The translations under genes and the position numbers were made by a program. Source: Populus alba (Eukaryota; Streptophyta; Magnoliopsida; Malpighiales; Salicaceae). Taken from it: a stretch of DNA of 64,000 bases. The stretch covers positions 4,534,392 to 4,598,391 of the forward strand of contig NC_133297.1 of the NCBI RefSeq assembly GCF_005239225.2, read 5' to 3'. Numbering within the stretch: the first letter of the stretch is position 1; each line of letters begins with the position of its first letter. The notes beneath the pieces were generated by a model. That model saw only the letters and a list, made by a program, of their open reading frames with translations, was not told the DNA's origin and searched no databases. Shown here in pieces: positions 20,262 through 31,513 of this stretch.

Positions 20262-23200
20262 TATTCTATGTTTTTGCTATGAAGAAAAGGCTCGAACTCG
20301 ACATCTCTGTAAAAGAAGAAGACATGGATGCTAGTTGAGCTACAAGCTTCTTGTTGGCTTCCTCTAAATAAATTTGTATCCCTCTATGACTCACTGTGTC
20401 GATCCCACTGTTGTGAATGTGGCCGTGCCTGTAGAATTTTAGTTTCCCTTGAAGTTAATAAATCTTGTCATTCCTGTTGTAAGGTAACAGCAACTACTAT
20501 TGAACTTGAAGGTGTTCATTAGCAAGGATGTCAATGAATTGCGGTTTCCATCATTTCCACATCTTTATCGCCATTGAATAAAACATGTACGTAAAATGTT
20601 TGCCAGTCTTTTTCTTCCTTTTCTTCTAGTTGTGTGGACAAAAACAAAATGGTGCTTACCACGCCTGGCCTGAGAAAGATGACAGAACCGGGTAGGATCT
20701 GAAGTGGGGCAGCTATACTTTAATGGAGGTGTCAGTTTCGGTGATCAATAAATGAACTCTTATATAAAATATACGACAAATTACAATGCACTTTCACAAG
20801 CTCTCGTTCGTTGGTTTCTTGATTGTTTTGTGTTAAAAAAGCAAACAGAACTCTATGGGCTACAATAAAACACTGAACCTGATGTTCAGAAACAGTACCG
20901 AGTTCAATGGGCTATCTGATACGTGATATTTCGAAACAAATGATCACGTTACTGCTTACTGAGTTGGATGATCCGAACATCTGTCATCCGTTTCAGTTGA
21001 GTTTTGAATTACAAGAGCTGATAAAGTCAAGATATCAAAACTAAGTCAAGATATTTTACTATCTATCGTCCCCAATTTTACAGAATATGCATCCCAAAGG
21101 CTCCGGAGAAAGTTCTTGTTCATTACCTTCATGTTTCTTTCCTTGCGTTTTATGACAAGTAGCCAGCTAAAAGTTGGACCACCTCACTTTAAAAAGAGGC
21201 CCTACTTCTTCCACCTGCAATGTCTTTTCCCATCTCGAGTCCTTATCTACTTTGGCCATTCTTTTCATGTGTTGCTGTGAAAAACGAATGCATGATTGCA
21301 AAAAAATCTTGTGGGGGTAATTAAGATTACAATGTACGGACAACCTATTCATGGGTCCCGGGGTTCCATGGTTTTCTCTATCTGTATTTATTAGGAAGAA
21401 AAATGACAGAACCTCGAAAGCCAAAAATTAGAATTTCATCTTCACACGATTGACCGATTGATATTGACTCAAACCAATACGAAGTGATAGGTTTTTTATA
21501 GATAATTAGCTTATCATGGAGACAATATACAAAGTTAATTTGGTCATTTCATTAAATTTGAGAAGTCAAGTTGTTTTAAGATGTAAATGGTATTTTTTTA
21601 GATTATAGCTAGTAACTATAATTAATTGGAATAAAAAATACCACCAAAAGATAGGGACGTCACACGTTACGTGCCACCTAATCTTACAATTCTCTTTAAT
21701 TCTTTGAAATGATGGTGCTAATTTTGGTTTTCAAAAACAAATGGATAATCTTGCATAGATATTAGGTGAATAATATTTTTTTTTATAAAAAAATATAAAT
21801 TAACTGAACTAATATGTTGAATTTATTATAAAAAAACAATTACTAATTTTAAAAAGATCATGGATAAAATATTTTTGTTTTTATTATTTTTGTTGTTGTT
21901 ATTTATATCAAAAAAATGTAAAAAGTATAAACATATTTCCACGCATCATTTGATTTTTAAAGATAAGCCGATAAGTTAAGCCAGCAAATATAAAAAGAAG
22001 AAAAGAAAAACTAATAAACCCTCTAGGTCTGGATTTCTAGCATTCTTTTTCCAATGTTTCTATATATAATACGATCATCTTTTTATTATTGTTATTTTTT
22101 TAACATTGAAAAAAGTTTTTAAATTGATTTTTTTATTGTTTTATCCTTTAATATTTAATTGTTCAAGTGTTTAGCTTCTTGATTGAGCTTTTATCTAGAT
22201 TTTAACATATTACAGATCTAAGAGATTAACCTGGGTTTATTTATTTATTTTTGTCATTTTTTTAACCTCCTTTTCGTTTCATCCCCCATTATTTTTTTTT
22301 TTTGTCTTTGTTAAATTTATATTTTTTTAAAATGAATTTTATTTTTAAATTAAATTAAATTTATTTATTTCATCCATCGATATTAAATTAGTTAGGTGTT
22401 GAGTCTTTTTGGATGAGGCTGGGTCTAAAATTTAATAAATTACAGATTCGAGAGATTAATCTCAGTTAAAGAGGCTCACTTAGGCTTTTTTCTTTTTCTT
22501 TTTAAAGCACTTTTTTATGTTTCATCCTCTAACATTGTTTTGCTTCTTCTTCTTCGTCTTGTTTTTTTTTTTTTTTTTTTCATATAAAAGTTTTTAGTTG
22601 TTTTGAAAATAACACGAGCTATCTTGAGTTTTTATTTTTTTGCCCTTGTTGAATTTAAATGTTTTTTTTTTTAAAATTGTTTTTGAATCAAATCAAATTA
22701 ATTGATTAAATATAAATATAAAATGCTCGTTTCATAGTATTTTATTTTTTAATTAAATGAAAAATAATTTATTTCATTATTCGATATTAAATTGGTCAGG
22801 AGTTGAGTTTTTTTGAAATAAGCTCGGGTCTATAATTTAATGGATTGTGAGTTTAAAATATTAACCCGGTTTTAAAAGACTCACTTGAGCTCTCTTTTTT
22901 TAAGCCTTTTCTTTCATCATCCAACATTGTTTTGCTTCTTTTCTTTTTTACTTTCTATAAAATTTTTTAGTCGGTTTGAAAATAACACGGGTTATCTTGA
23001 GTTATTTTTGGACTTTGTTGAATTAATTTTATTAAAATTTTTTAATTAATTAAATATAAATATAAAATACCCATTTCATAATATTTTATTTTATTTACTT
23101 TTTAGGTTGATATTGCTGTGATAGTGCATGCACTCCTTTCAATTACCTACATCATTTTTTTTTTTTTACTTTTTTGAAAAAACTAATGTCATAAGAATAT

Positions 23201-23417
23201 TTTTTTATGTTAAAAAAAAATAACGCAACTTACAACGTAGCTCGTGGCTTGTAGCTAGTTGACTCTGCTTAAAAGTGGAGATGCCTTACGTGAAGATGCT
23301 GGCGCCCTAATATTTATTTCTTATTATCAAAAAGTTGTACTATACAGTATATACTATATATATACTAGCATGAGCTATATTTTCCTTTGATATTTTAAAG
23401 CAGATTCCCTACCTACC
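20262..23417. other. A2-B1 spacer, left part
   Basis: 20262-22555 is collinear with the DNA after A1 and holds the empty copia target site (GTGTC, 20729-20733). From about 22130 to 23080 the ~240-bp AT-rich repeat occurs in about four diverged units. No gene is supported. 23080-23417 is AT-rich and featureless to me. Confidence 0.6.
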
Positions 23418-25558
23418 TGTGATGTTTTGTATTAAAGGGATAGGAAAAGCCTAGAAACCCCTTGAAGGCTTAGATGTCGGAATAAATTAAATGAGGGGTA
23501 TAGTAGTAATTGGATAAATAGTTGATAAATATAAATAGAAGTAAAAAAAAAAAAAAAAAAGAAATCTGATTTTGAGAGGAAGAGAATCGGCAGAAGTGAG
23601 AAGAGAAAGAAGAAGAAGAGAAAAGAAGGGAAAATAAGGGGAAAAGGAAGAGATTTGGAGGAAATAAGTGAAAAATGTAAGATTTAGGTTGTTTAATGTG
23701 TATAATATGTTAATTAAGCTTTAATTTCAGTTTTGATGAATGTTAGGGTTTTGAGAATTTGTGTTTTGGGTTTAAATTGATGAATTAAATTGAATGATGG
23801 AGGTTGATTGTTGTGTTTAATTGATGATTTAGTTGATTATGAAGATTTTGATGATTTTGAGTTAGAGTTTTGTTTAAATGGTGAAATTTTTGTTAGAAAT
23901 TTTGGAGATAACAGTGGGGTTTCTGTTAGAATTCTGGGTTTGAGGTTGAAGATGACGAAAATTCAATTTGGTCCCTCAATTTCCGAAAATTACAGTTTAG
24001 TCCCCGAACTTTGAAAAATTACAAATTGGTCCCTGGAGCATATTCCGAGATTCTGAACAGAATAACATATAAATTATGGGTAGAATTACTGTATAGATAA
24101 GATAATTTAACACTTTCAATTTGGTCCTCCAATTTAACAAAAAATACAATTTGACCCTAAAAATTTGGTAAAATTCCAGAATGGTCCCTGAAGCATAATG
24201 ATACATCCTGGACAGAATTGAGGATTAATTGAGGTCATAATTTCAGTATATTCATGGATTTATGACAAATTTCAGTTTGGTCCTCCATTTGACAAAAGTT
24301 ACAATTTGGCCTTAAAAATATGGAAAAATTTCAGATTAGTCCCTAGCTGTAATCCTAGATTTTTCAGATTATTTTGATGAATAATTAAGGGTTATTTAGT
24401 GAATTATTACCAATTTTATTAGTTGTTTTTATTATGGGTTAGATTTCGGGAAAACCGTTAGATTTTGGGTTTTTAAGAAAATTGACTAGTTAGTTCAAAA
24501 ACATATAAGATTACAGAATACACACTTAGTTAAGTGTATTAAATAGGTTATATGTTCTTTCGAGTCATTCTTGAATATGTCTCCTTTGTATTCAGATAAT
24601 CCTGATATTCTACCGGCGGGACGTCAGTAGGATTTTCTTCAGTGTCTGCTTTTGGCTTCTGTTTGCTTTTAAGTCAGGTGAGTGGATAATTTTCTATATG
24701 CATGAGAAATATTATAAATATTTGATTTGTTAATATGAATTGAATCATGCTTCTTGATAATATATATATTGATTATTATCCATGATATGATAAAGCATGA
24801 TCAATTATTGAATCTGAATTCTTGATATGAACCAGTATATATTTTGGAATTGAATTCTGAATTGATAGCTCCTCATTTGATTGATGTCATGAGTTGAGCT
24901 TTGAGATATGAATATGTTTGTTTGATTGTGATTATGAACCTATGGTATGTCAGTCAGAATACCCATGCTAACAGGGTAGTGTTAGTCTTTGTGCACATTG
25001 TATCTGAACCCTAGTTGGTCGGGGGAGTCACCAACCTGTGTGGACTGATCATCCCACAGTACGGAGCCTCATGCTCATTGCATTTTGATTTTCTGACGAG
25101 TTCTACCATATGATATTCTTGTTATGACCTATTTGATAAACCTTCGTATAAGAACTAAAGCCATACTTGTATATATATTTCTCATTGCTATATTACCTCG
25201 TGTGTGTATATTGAACGTTATCTACTCACTGAGTTGTTGAACTCACCCTCTCATTATTATTCTTTTCAGGCTTATAGCTTGATAGCGGGTTACTTTTGTT
25301 GAACCTTCCGAACCTGCTTTTTGGTTGTAATTTGTATCTTCCTTTTTATGTTTAGTGCTCCAACGCTATGAAATTATATTAACTCTTGTATTAGATAATC
25401 GAATTATGTTATGAAGTTAATTTATTGTTAATGCTGTGTTAAACTCTGATTGAGTTGTTCAGAAGATTGTATGTAAGTTTGGGTTCGCATAGGTTTGGAA
25501 CCTTGGAGGGGAACCTTGCCTATGTGCCGGTCATGGATCCGGGATTCGGGTCGTGACA
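23418..25558 (+). mobile_element. Solo LTR of 2141 bp (probably Ty3/gypsy type)
   Basis: It begins TGTGATG, ends GTCGTGACA, and is flanked by the 5-bp duplication CTACC (23413-23417 and 25559-25563). No second LTR, primer site or coding region is present, so it is a solo LTR left by LTR-LTR recombination. Near 23525 a TATA-like ataaatata precedes an A-run and purine-rich DNA, a likely transcription start region. Three diverged units with 'tttggtcc..' motifs are at about 23960-24040, 24115-24195 and 24270-24350. Length and end sequence suggest gypsy. The frame at 23808-24014 inside it is not a gene. Confidence 0.85.
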
Positions 25559-25563
25559 CTACC

Positions 25564-26542
25564 TAAGCATAATACATGGTAGGTCACATATCTTTATTTT
25601 TACCCCCACATTAATTATAAACTATATTCTCCGATGATATTTTAAAGCAGAATATTCAGCTCACATATCTATATGTGTACCCTACATTAAATATTCATAA
25701 CAGCCACGAAAATGTTATTGAAACAATTTTATTTTAAAAAGGAACATTTACATATGTTACCAACATTATTTACAACCACTTGCATTAAGAAAACAAAATA
25801 TAAATATGATGAAATAAAACAAAAATGGTGAATATATGAAATGTGAAAATGAGAGAAGAAAAAACCTACTCTTTAAAAAGAAACCAGGATTGGTGATTGT
25901 GTTTGGGAGCCTCAACACAAATATGACTAGATGATAGTTTGGGGCAAGACTTATATTTTGAATAATTAATTAATTTTGGTAATGTAATCTATTTTCTCTA
26001 ACCAATATGGTTGTTTATTAGTGTTTGGTAAGCTAAGATGGTTGGTGGCTGAAACTTGTAAAAAGTCATCTGTGATGAATTTAGGAATCTCTAATGCGTA
26101 AGTAATTATTTTTTTGAGAAAAACAATGATATTTTTTAGAGAGACTTAGAAAATAAATATACCGTTGAAAATGAAGATTCAAAACCTTTTTCTTTTGAAG
26201 GATTTATAATATATTTATAGCCCGTGAACCATGTTATTTTACTTTTTCTTAGAGAGGAGAGGCTGGAAAGTCATCTTTATTTGATAACATTGGAGATGAA
26301 TAAAAGTTAGATAATGAAACTAATTATAAAAAAATAAAACTAAAATTAGATAATGAAATAAATAGAAAAAATAAAAAAACTTTCCTAAAGCATAAAGAGC
26401 TTGAATCAATAGTGAAAAATAAAAAAAACAACTTGGATCAATTAGCAGCTAACAAAGAAAATTAACCCTGTAAGATTAAGATTGTTATATTAATATTTTA
26501 ATATAAAAAATAATTTTTTTAAAAAAAAGACTAAGAGGGCAG
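25564..26542. other. A2-B1 spacer, right part
   Basis: AT-rich DNA with two short related segments near 25580 and 25655 (cacatatct...cattaa). No gene is seen. From 26543 the sequence is shared with 51957 onward, the B2 upstream region. Confidence 0.55.
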
Positions 26543-26803
26543 TTGCTCCTTCTTGCTCCATGTGGATAATCAAACATTTGGTAAATAAAAACAAATTATG
26601 TGAAAATATTTTTATTGAAGTGTCTTGCACATGGGCCAACTGTAACAGAGAGAAAAAAAAGGTGGCATAAAATAGAAATTGTTTTGGAACGTAATAAAAT
26701 ATTGACACCGACAATCAATTAAAGATGCTCTTAATTAATTAATTAATTTTTACATTAGTGAAATAAATTATGAGAGTAGTGGAGAGGTGATTACTCCTCC
26801 TCC

Positions 26804-26814
26804 TATATATATAA
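26804..26814 (+). promoter_or_regulatory. TATA box of B1
   Basis: TATATATATAA precedes a leader containing agaatggaagtgtgagag. The promoter differs from the A-gene promoter: the TGACG pair and W-box seen there are absent near the TATA box. It is shared with B2 (52226-52234). Confidence 0.5.
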
Positions 26815-26965
26815 CATGCACATGAGACACAAGTTACAGAGAATGGAAGTGTGAGAGAGGCTGCCATTTTTCAGCTAAAGCAGTAGATATTACGTCCAGG
26901 ATCAGAGGAAGCTCTGCTGTTTGATCTCCATTTGTAAAATATTATTACTGTTTTTCACAGGCCAG

Positions 26966-27610
26966 GTACTCGGTTTCTCTGTGTTTTTTTTTTCCCTTTC
27001 ATTATTTTTATTCAGCGTATAATTTCTTTTTATTTCAATAAAGCTAGTTTTTAAATTACTGCATGATGTAAGTTGTTAATTAACTCTTTAATTAAATAAA
27101 TTACCATGAGCAACCTGACCACACCCTCGTGTGAATATCGGGTTTAATGATTAATTAAGAGGTATACTCCTTTCTTTGCTAATTGTTGAGTTTAAAGTAG
27201 GTTTAGTTTGTAAGGGAATAAAGAAGAAAATAATTTTTATCTCATATTAAAAATAATTTTTTAAAAATGATTTTAATGTGAATTTTTATTATATAGTAAA
27301 TTAAGTGAAAATTATAGTGGGTAAGCTTTTTTAGTATGCTTTCTAATACTATTATATAAATATTAATAATATAAATTAGAAGATACTTGACACTTGAAGT
27401 TTAAATTTGTAGTGAGATTAATTCTTTAATGTATTATTTTTTAATTAATTTTGATATTTATAAATATTTAAATAAAATTAAATAATAATTATTCAGTTTA
27501 ATTCAAAATATAATTGTATTATTAATAGTTATATAATTTCATTAAAATATTTTTGTGAAATAGATTCTATTGTTAGTACGTAACTGTTGTTTATTTATGT
27601 TCCTGGACAG
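26966..27610 (+). other. 5'UTR intron of B1 (predicted)
   Basis: Donor CCAG|GTACTC at 26966 and acceptor CTGGACAG ending at 27610, 13 nt before the ATG. 645 bp. A leader intron just before the start codon is thus shared by types A, B and D. Confidence 0.6.
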
Positions 27611-27623
27611 CAAAATTTGATAG

Positions 27624-27905
27624 ATGGGAGAGATTCGTTCACCATACTTTTCTATTGATCAAGAACACCTCGAAGATAATGCTCAAATTCGTTCACCATA
27701 TTTTTCAAGTGGTGGAGACTACCTTGGAGTTCACGCTGAAATTCGTTCGCCATATTTTTCATTTGATACTCAAGATTGCCATGGAGATAATGCCGGAGTT
27801 CATTCCTCGTATTTTTCAGCTGCAGACTACCATGGAGAAGATGCTGAAATTCCTTCCGGAACATTCTTTCACCAAGATAATATTGTTGAGAATCCATACA
27901 ATGCA
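27624..27905 (+). repeat. In-frame minisatellite coding the B1 N-terminal repeats
   Basis: Five units start at 27624 (60 bp), 27684 (54), 27738 (57), 27795 (51) and 27846 (60). Units 1-3 carry IRSPYFS, unit 4 VHSSYFS and unit 5 IPSGTFF, so repeats decay toward the domain. Unit lengths differ only by whole codons, which points to selection on the protein frame. Confidence 0.85.
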
Positions 27906-29234
27906 GAAAATTTTGTTGAGCAGTATATTGTTCAAAACACGTACAACGCAGAAAAGCTCATTCAACAGGCAAAAGTTGAAGAACTGTACTCGGATCTTGA
28001 AGTTGGAGCTGTACATAAAATCGGGAAAAATCTAAATGATGGGAATTATTGTATCTACAGAGTTCCTGGTGCGCTTCGCAAACCAAATAAAGCCATCTAT
28101 ACTCCTCAAGAAGTTTCTATAGGTCCTATTCACCATGACAAGAAGAATTTGCAGCCCATGAATACGCAAAAGCGGAGATATTTGAAAGAATTCTGTAACC
28201 GGGTGGTAGGGGAAACAAGGGTGCAACATGTGAAGTTCCTGGAGAAAATTTGGGACACCATTGAAAACGAAGAGGAGAACATCCGCCAATGTTATGAAGA
28301 TGGTTCTCATGAAGTTGCAGAAAGTGATCGGTTTGTGAAAATGGTGTTGTTGGATGCTGTTTTCATCTTGGAGTACTTGTTGAGGAATAAAGATTTTAAA
28401 AAATATGAAGATGATTCCTTATTGCGTAGAAACGGGTTAAGGTTTCGGATTCGAAGAGACTTGTTGCTGCTCGAGAATCAGTTGCCATTCTTCATTCTTG
28501 AGAAATTATATGGCCATCTTCTTCAAGACGGCGAAGGAAATTATACTTCTTTTCGAGATCTTGCCTACGAGTACTTAAATAGGTACAATGCGAGTGCATA
28601 CAAGCCGAGCGACAAGGAGATATTACATTTCACCGATTTGGTCAGATCATCATTATCCGTCAACCATCCAGATCCGAGGAGTGACGAACCGATTGGAAAA
28701 TTTTATAGCGCAACCAAGCTGCATGAGGCAGCGATTAATTTTAAGGAACTTCGAAATGAATGCTTACTTGACGTAAAATTTTCTTCTACAAAAGGTGAGT
28801 TACGCATACCACGTCTTCAGATAGACCACCACACTGAACTTCTCTTCGGAAATCTCATTGCCTTGGAGCGGTGTCATTATAAAGGAGACGAGTACATCTG
28901 CCATTACGTTAAGCTACTTGATACTCTTGTTGCCAAACCCAAAGATGTGGCTCTCCTCATTAAAAATAACATCATTGACACAGACAGAGATGGTGCTTCA
29001 GTGAAGATTCTGATTGACAAGCTTTCGGCAGAAACTTCTGAGGAATATTCTATTTATTATAACCTCTACAAGCAGCTGGATCAACACTACCAGGACTCCT
29101 GGTTGAAAAATAGCGCATACTTTAGAGAGGTATATTTTGGAAACCTTTGGAGAAGTACAGCAACTCTTAGTGCAACTGTCTTGCTCCTCTTCACTCTTGT
29201 ACAGACAATTTGTGCAGTCCTTTCCTTGCGCTAG
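27624..29234 (+). CDS. DUF247 (UPF0481) protein, type B, copy B1
   Basis: 536 aa in one coding exon. Residues 1 to about 80 are tandem repeats of 17-20 aa built on IRSPYFS. A second short repeat pair follows (NPYNAENFVEQ, NTYNAEKLIQQ; about 90-115). The DUF247 domain runs from about 141: CIYRVPGALR (143-152), VSIGPIHHD (164-172), RRYLKEF (184-190), FVKMVLLDAVFILEYLLRN (237-255), DLLLLENQLPFFILEKLY (279-296), LHFTDLV (334-340), YSATKLHEAA (361-370), LIALERCHY (411-419). A hydrophobic anchor lies at about 513-535. It is far from type A in sequence although the landmarks align. The first ATG after the predicted acceptor is used. The N-terminal extension is absent from type A. Function unknown. 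Confidence 0.92.
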   Translation: MGEIRSPYFSIDQEHLEDNAQIRSPYFSSGGDYLGVHAEIRSPYFSFDTQDCHGDNAGVHSSYFSAADYHGEDAEIPSGTFFHQDNIVENPYNAENFVEQYIVQNTYNAEKLIQQAKVEELYSDLEVGAVHKIGKNLNDGNYCIYRVPGALRKPNKAIYTPQEVSIGPIHHDKKNLQPMNTQKRRYLKEFCNRVVGETRVQHVKFLEKIWDTIENEEENIRQCYEDGSHEVAESDRFVKMVLLDAVFILEYLLRNKDFKKYEDDSLLRRNGLRFRIRRDLLLLENQLPFFILEKLYGHLLQDGEGNYTSFRDLAYEYLNRYNASAYKPSDKEILHFTDLVRSSLSVNHPDPRSDEPIGKFYSATKLHEAAINFKELRNECLLDVKFSSTKGELRIPRLQIDHHTELLFGNLIALERCHYKGDEYICHYVKLLDTLVAKPKDVALLIKNNIIDTDRDGASVKILIDKLSAETSEEYSIYYNLYKQLDQHYQDSWLKNSAYFREVYFGNLWRSTATLSATVLLLFTLVQTICAVLSLR

Positions 29235-29392
29235 TACTCCAAGTGGACCAAGTTAGCCCCAATCCGGTGTCACTTTATTTCTCTCATTGCTGACTTTCGT
29301 TGTATTATCTGTGTACTTTCCGTTTCCTCTGCAGTTTTTAATTGTACTTCAACTCATGGGCTTTCTTTGTTTTTAGTATTCATGACTTTGTA

Positions 29393-29744
29393 ATGGATGC
29401 TGTCTTCACTATCAAGTTCATCCTGCAGAATTCAACAAATCTCCATCGTAAAGAGTAAAAAATTATCTTAGGAAAGCAAAAATTGATAGTGAAGATTATC
29501 TTAGGACTTGATACTACTCGAAAATCAACTACCTTACTTCATTGTTGAGAAACAGTATGACATGAGATATTACCCTACATTTCTTCAGCTTATCTATAAC
29601 TACCCTGCAGTGGAGGCAAAACCTCATCCAAGGGAAGTAAGACATTTCACTGATTTGGTAAGGTGTTCTATATTGTTGAGAAACAGTATGACAATGATGA
29701 TGATGACGACGACGACGACGACGACGATGAGATCAATAAGGTAA
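29393..29744 (+). pseudogene. DUF247 remnant C1
   Basis: About 160 bp after the B1 stop. It reads MDAVFTIKFILQNS, then after a gap LILLENQLPYFIVEKQ, YPTFLQLIYNYP and REVRHFTDLVRCSILLRNS, all matching the middle of the DUF247 domain in order. No complete N- or C-terminal part remains. The last part ends in a GAT/GAC microsatellite (29694-29729). It may be transcribed as part of the B1 3' region. Confidence 0.75.
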
Positions 29745-30332
29745 AAGAAAAATCCAACTGTTTTTAGCAGAATTCAAGGTTGCTTTTCTATGGTTGCACC
29801 TGTTCTCTTAATACTAGGCATTCAAATCAACACAAAGATCATGATAACAAGTTAAAAATTCATTAATTTGCTCGCAAAACAATAATGATTGTTTTCAAGA
29901 GTATTTTTATTTAAAAATATATAAAAATAATTTTTAATATCAACTGTTAAAATAATATTTTTCCCTCACTTTTTTATTTAGATCATTAAGAATGTCTATT
30001 AATTTGAGTTATTTTGAATCTTTATTACAAAGAACATTGTTAATTAAATTCTTTTGTCAAAACAAAAAAATACATTAAAAAAGGGAATGAAGACATTGAT
30101 CTAAGAAATGCATTTTTTTCCCTTTTAAAAATCCAAAATCTATCTAACTCTTACGGAATATTGATTTTAATTATTAAATGATTAAAGAAAAATTAGTTTT
30201 TTAAATTACACCCACAACATGATGCGGGCGGAGAAGCTACTGTAATCTAACCAAGACCAAGTGAATGACTTCTACGTGATAACGGGACGGGATTGACAAA
30301 GAAAGGCAAAGTTGTCTGTATCAGTTGTGGGT

Positions 30333-30373
<41 letters not shown>

Positions 30374-31013
30374 TTTGACAGCCTGTTCATTCCAGCAAAG
30401 AAACAACAGTGGGTGTAGTGGGGATGGGACTTCGGATTTTTTTTAGAACGATGATAAATATTTATCTGAGCCGCCCTATGGCATAGTCCATTGTAATGAA
30501 GAGCCTATTAGCACGTGGGTGGGCCTTCAAGCCAAGACCTAGCTCTTGGACTTAATTTAATTTTTTTATTTTTTAAAGGGTTGGACATCATCACCTGCTA
30601 AAGTAAGTAAGATTTCATCTATGAGCATAGATTCTAACCACCATATATAATATATAATGGCTGGAAAATCAGGTTAGTATTTTGTTTTTTTCTGATAAAT
30701 CCAATTTTTAAGTCTTATGAATCCAAAACACCTCATCAATACTCTTGAAACACCTAAAAACCAATTCATTAATCAAAAACACCCCAAAAAATCCAAAAAC
30801 TGAAAATCAAATCGATTTTGATTTGACTTCCTCATCTTAGACATGTTTTCAAGCAACATTAAGACTATAAACGACTATTATTAAGCCTCTCTCATTACAT
30901 GGAGCCTAGAAACACAAGAACACCATTTTTGATGGTTCAAGAATGGTATGAACAATGACCTCTCTCACTGCTATATTCTAGCAATTTTCTTTCTCTCTCT
31001 CTCTCATCTCTTT
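29745..31013. other. Downstream block after C1
   Basis: Collinear with 55170-56422. It contains a (TC)n run (30336-30370). No gene is supported. It stops at the N run, exactly where the counterpart continues at 56423. Confidence 0.65.
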
Positions 31014-31513
31014 NNNNNNNNNNNNNNNNNNNNNNNNNNNNNNNNNNNNNNNNNNNNNNNNNNNNNNNNNNNNNNNNNNNNNNNNNNNNNNNNNNNNNNN
31101 NNNNNNNNNNNNNNNNNNNNNNNNNNNNNNNNNNNNNNNNNNNNNNNNNNNNNNNNNNNNNNNNNNNNNNNNNNNNNNNNNNNNNNNNNNNNNNNNNNNN
31201 NNNNNNNNNNNNNNNNNNNNNNNNNNNNNNNNNNNNNNNNNNNNNNNNNNNNNNNNNNNNNNNNNNNNNNNNNNNNNNNNNNNNNNNNNNNNNNNNNNNN
31301 NNNNNNNNNNNNNNNNNNNNNNNNNNNNNNNNNNNNNNNNNNNNNNNNNNNNNNNNNNNNNNNNNNNNNNNNNNNNNNNNNNNNNNNNNNNNNNNNNNNN
31401 NNNNNNNNNNNNNNNNNNNNNNNNNNNNNNNNNNNNNNNNNNNNNNNNNNNNNNNNNNNNNNNNNNNNNNNNNNNNNNNNNNNNNNNNNNNNNNNNNNNN
31501 NNNNNNNNNNNNN
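31014..31513. other. Assembly gap of 500 N
   Basis: 500 undetermined bases. The DNA left of it continues as 56423-57468 in cassette 4. The DNA right of it (agatgatgcatgg) does not match that continuation, so the gap hides a real junction. Open frames drawn through the N are artefacts. Confidence 0.98.

Noticed and set aside
23808..24014. 68-codon frame
   Set aside because: Lies inside the solo LTR and matches no gene.
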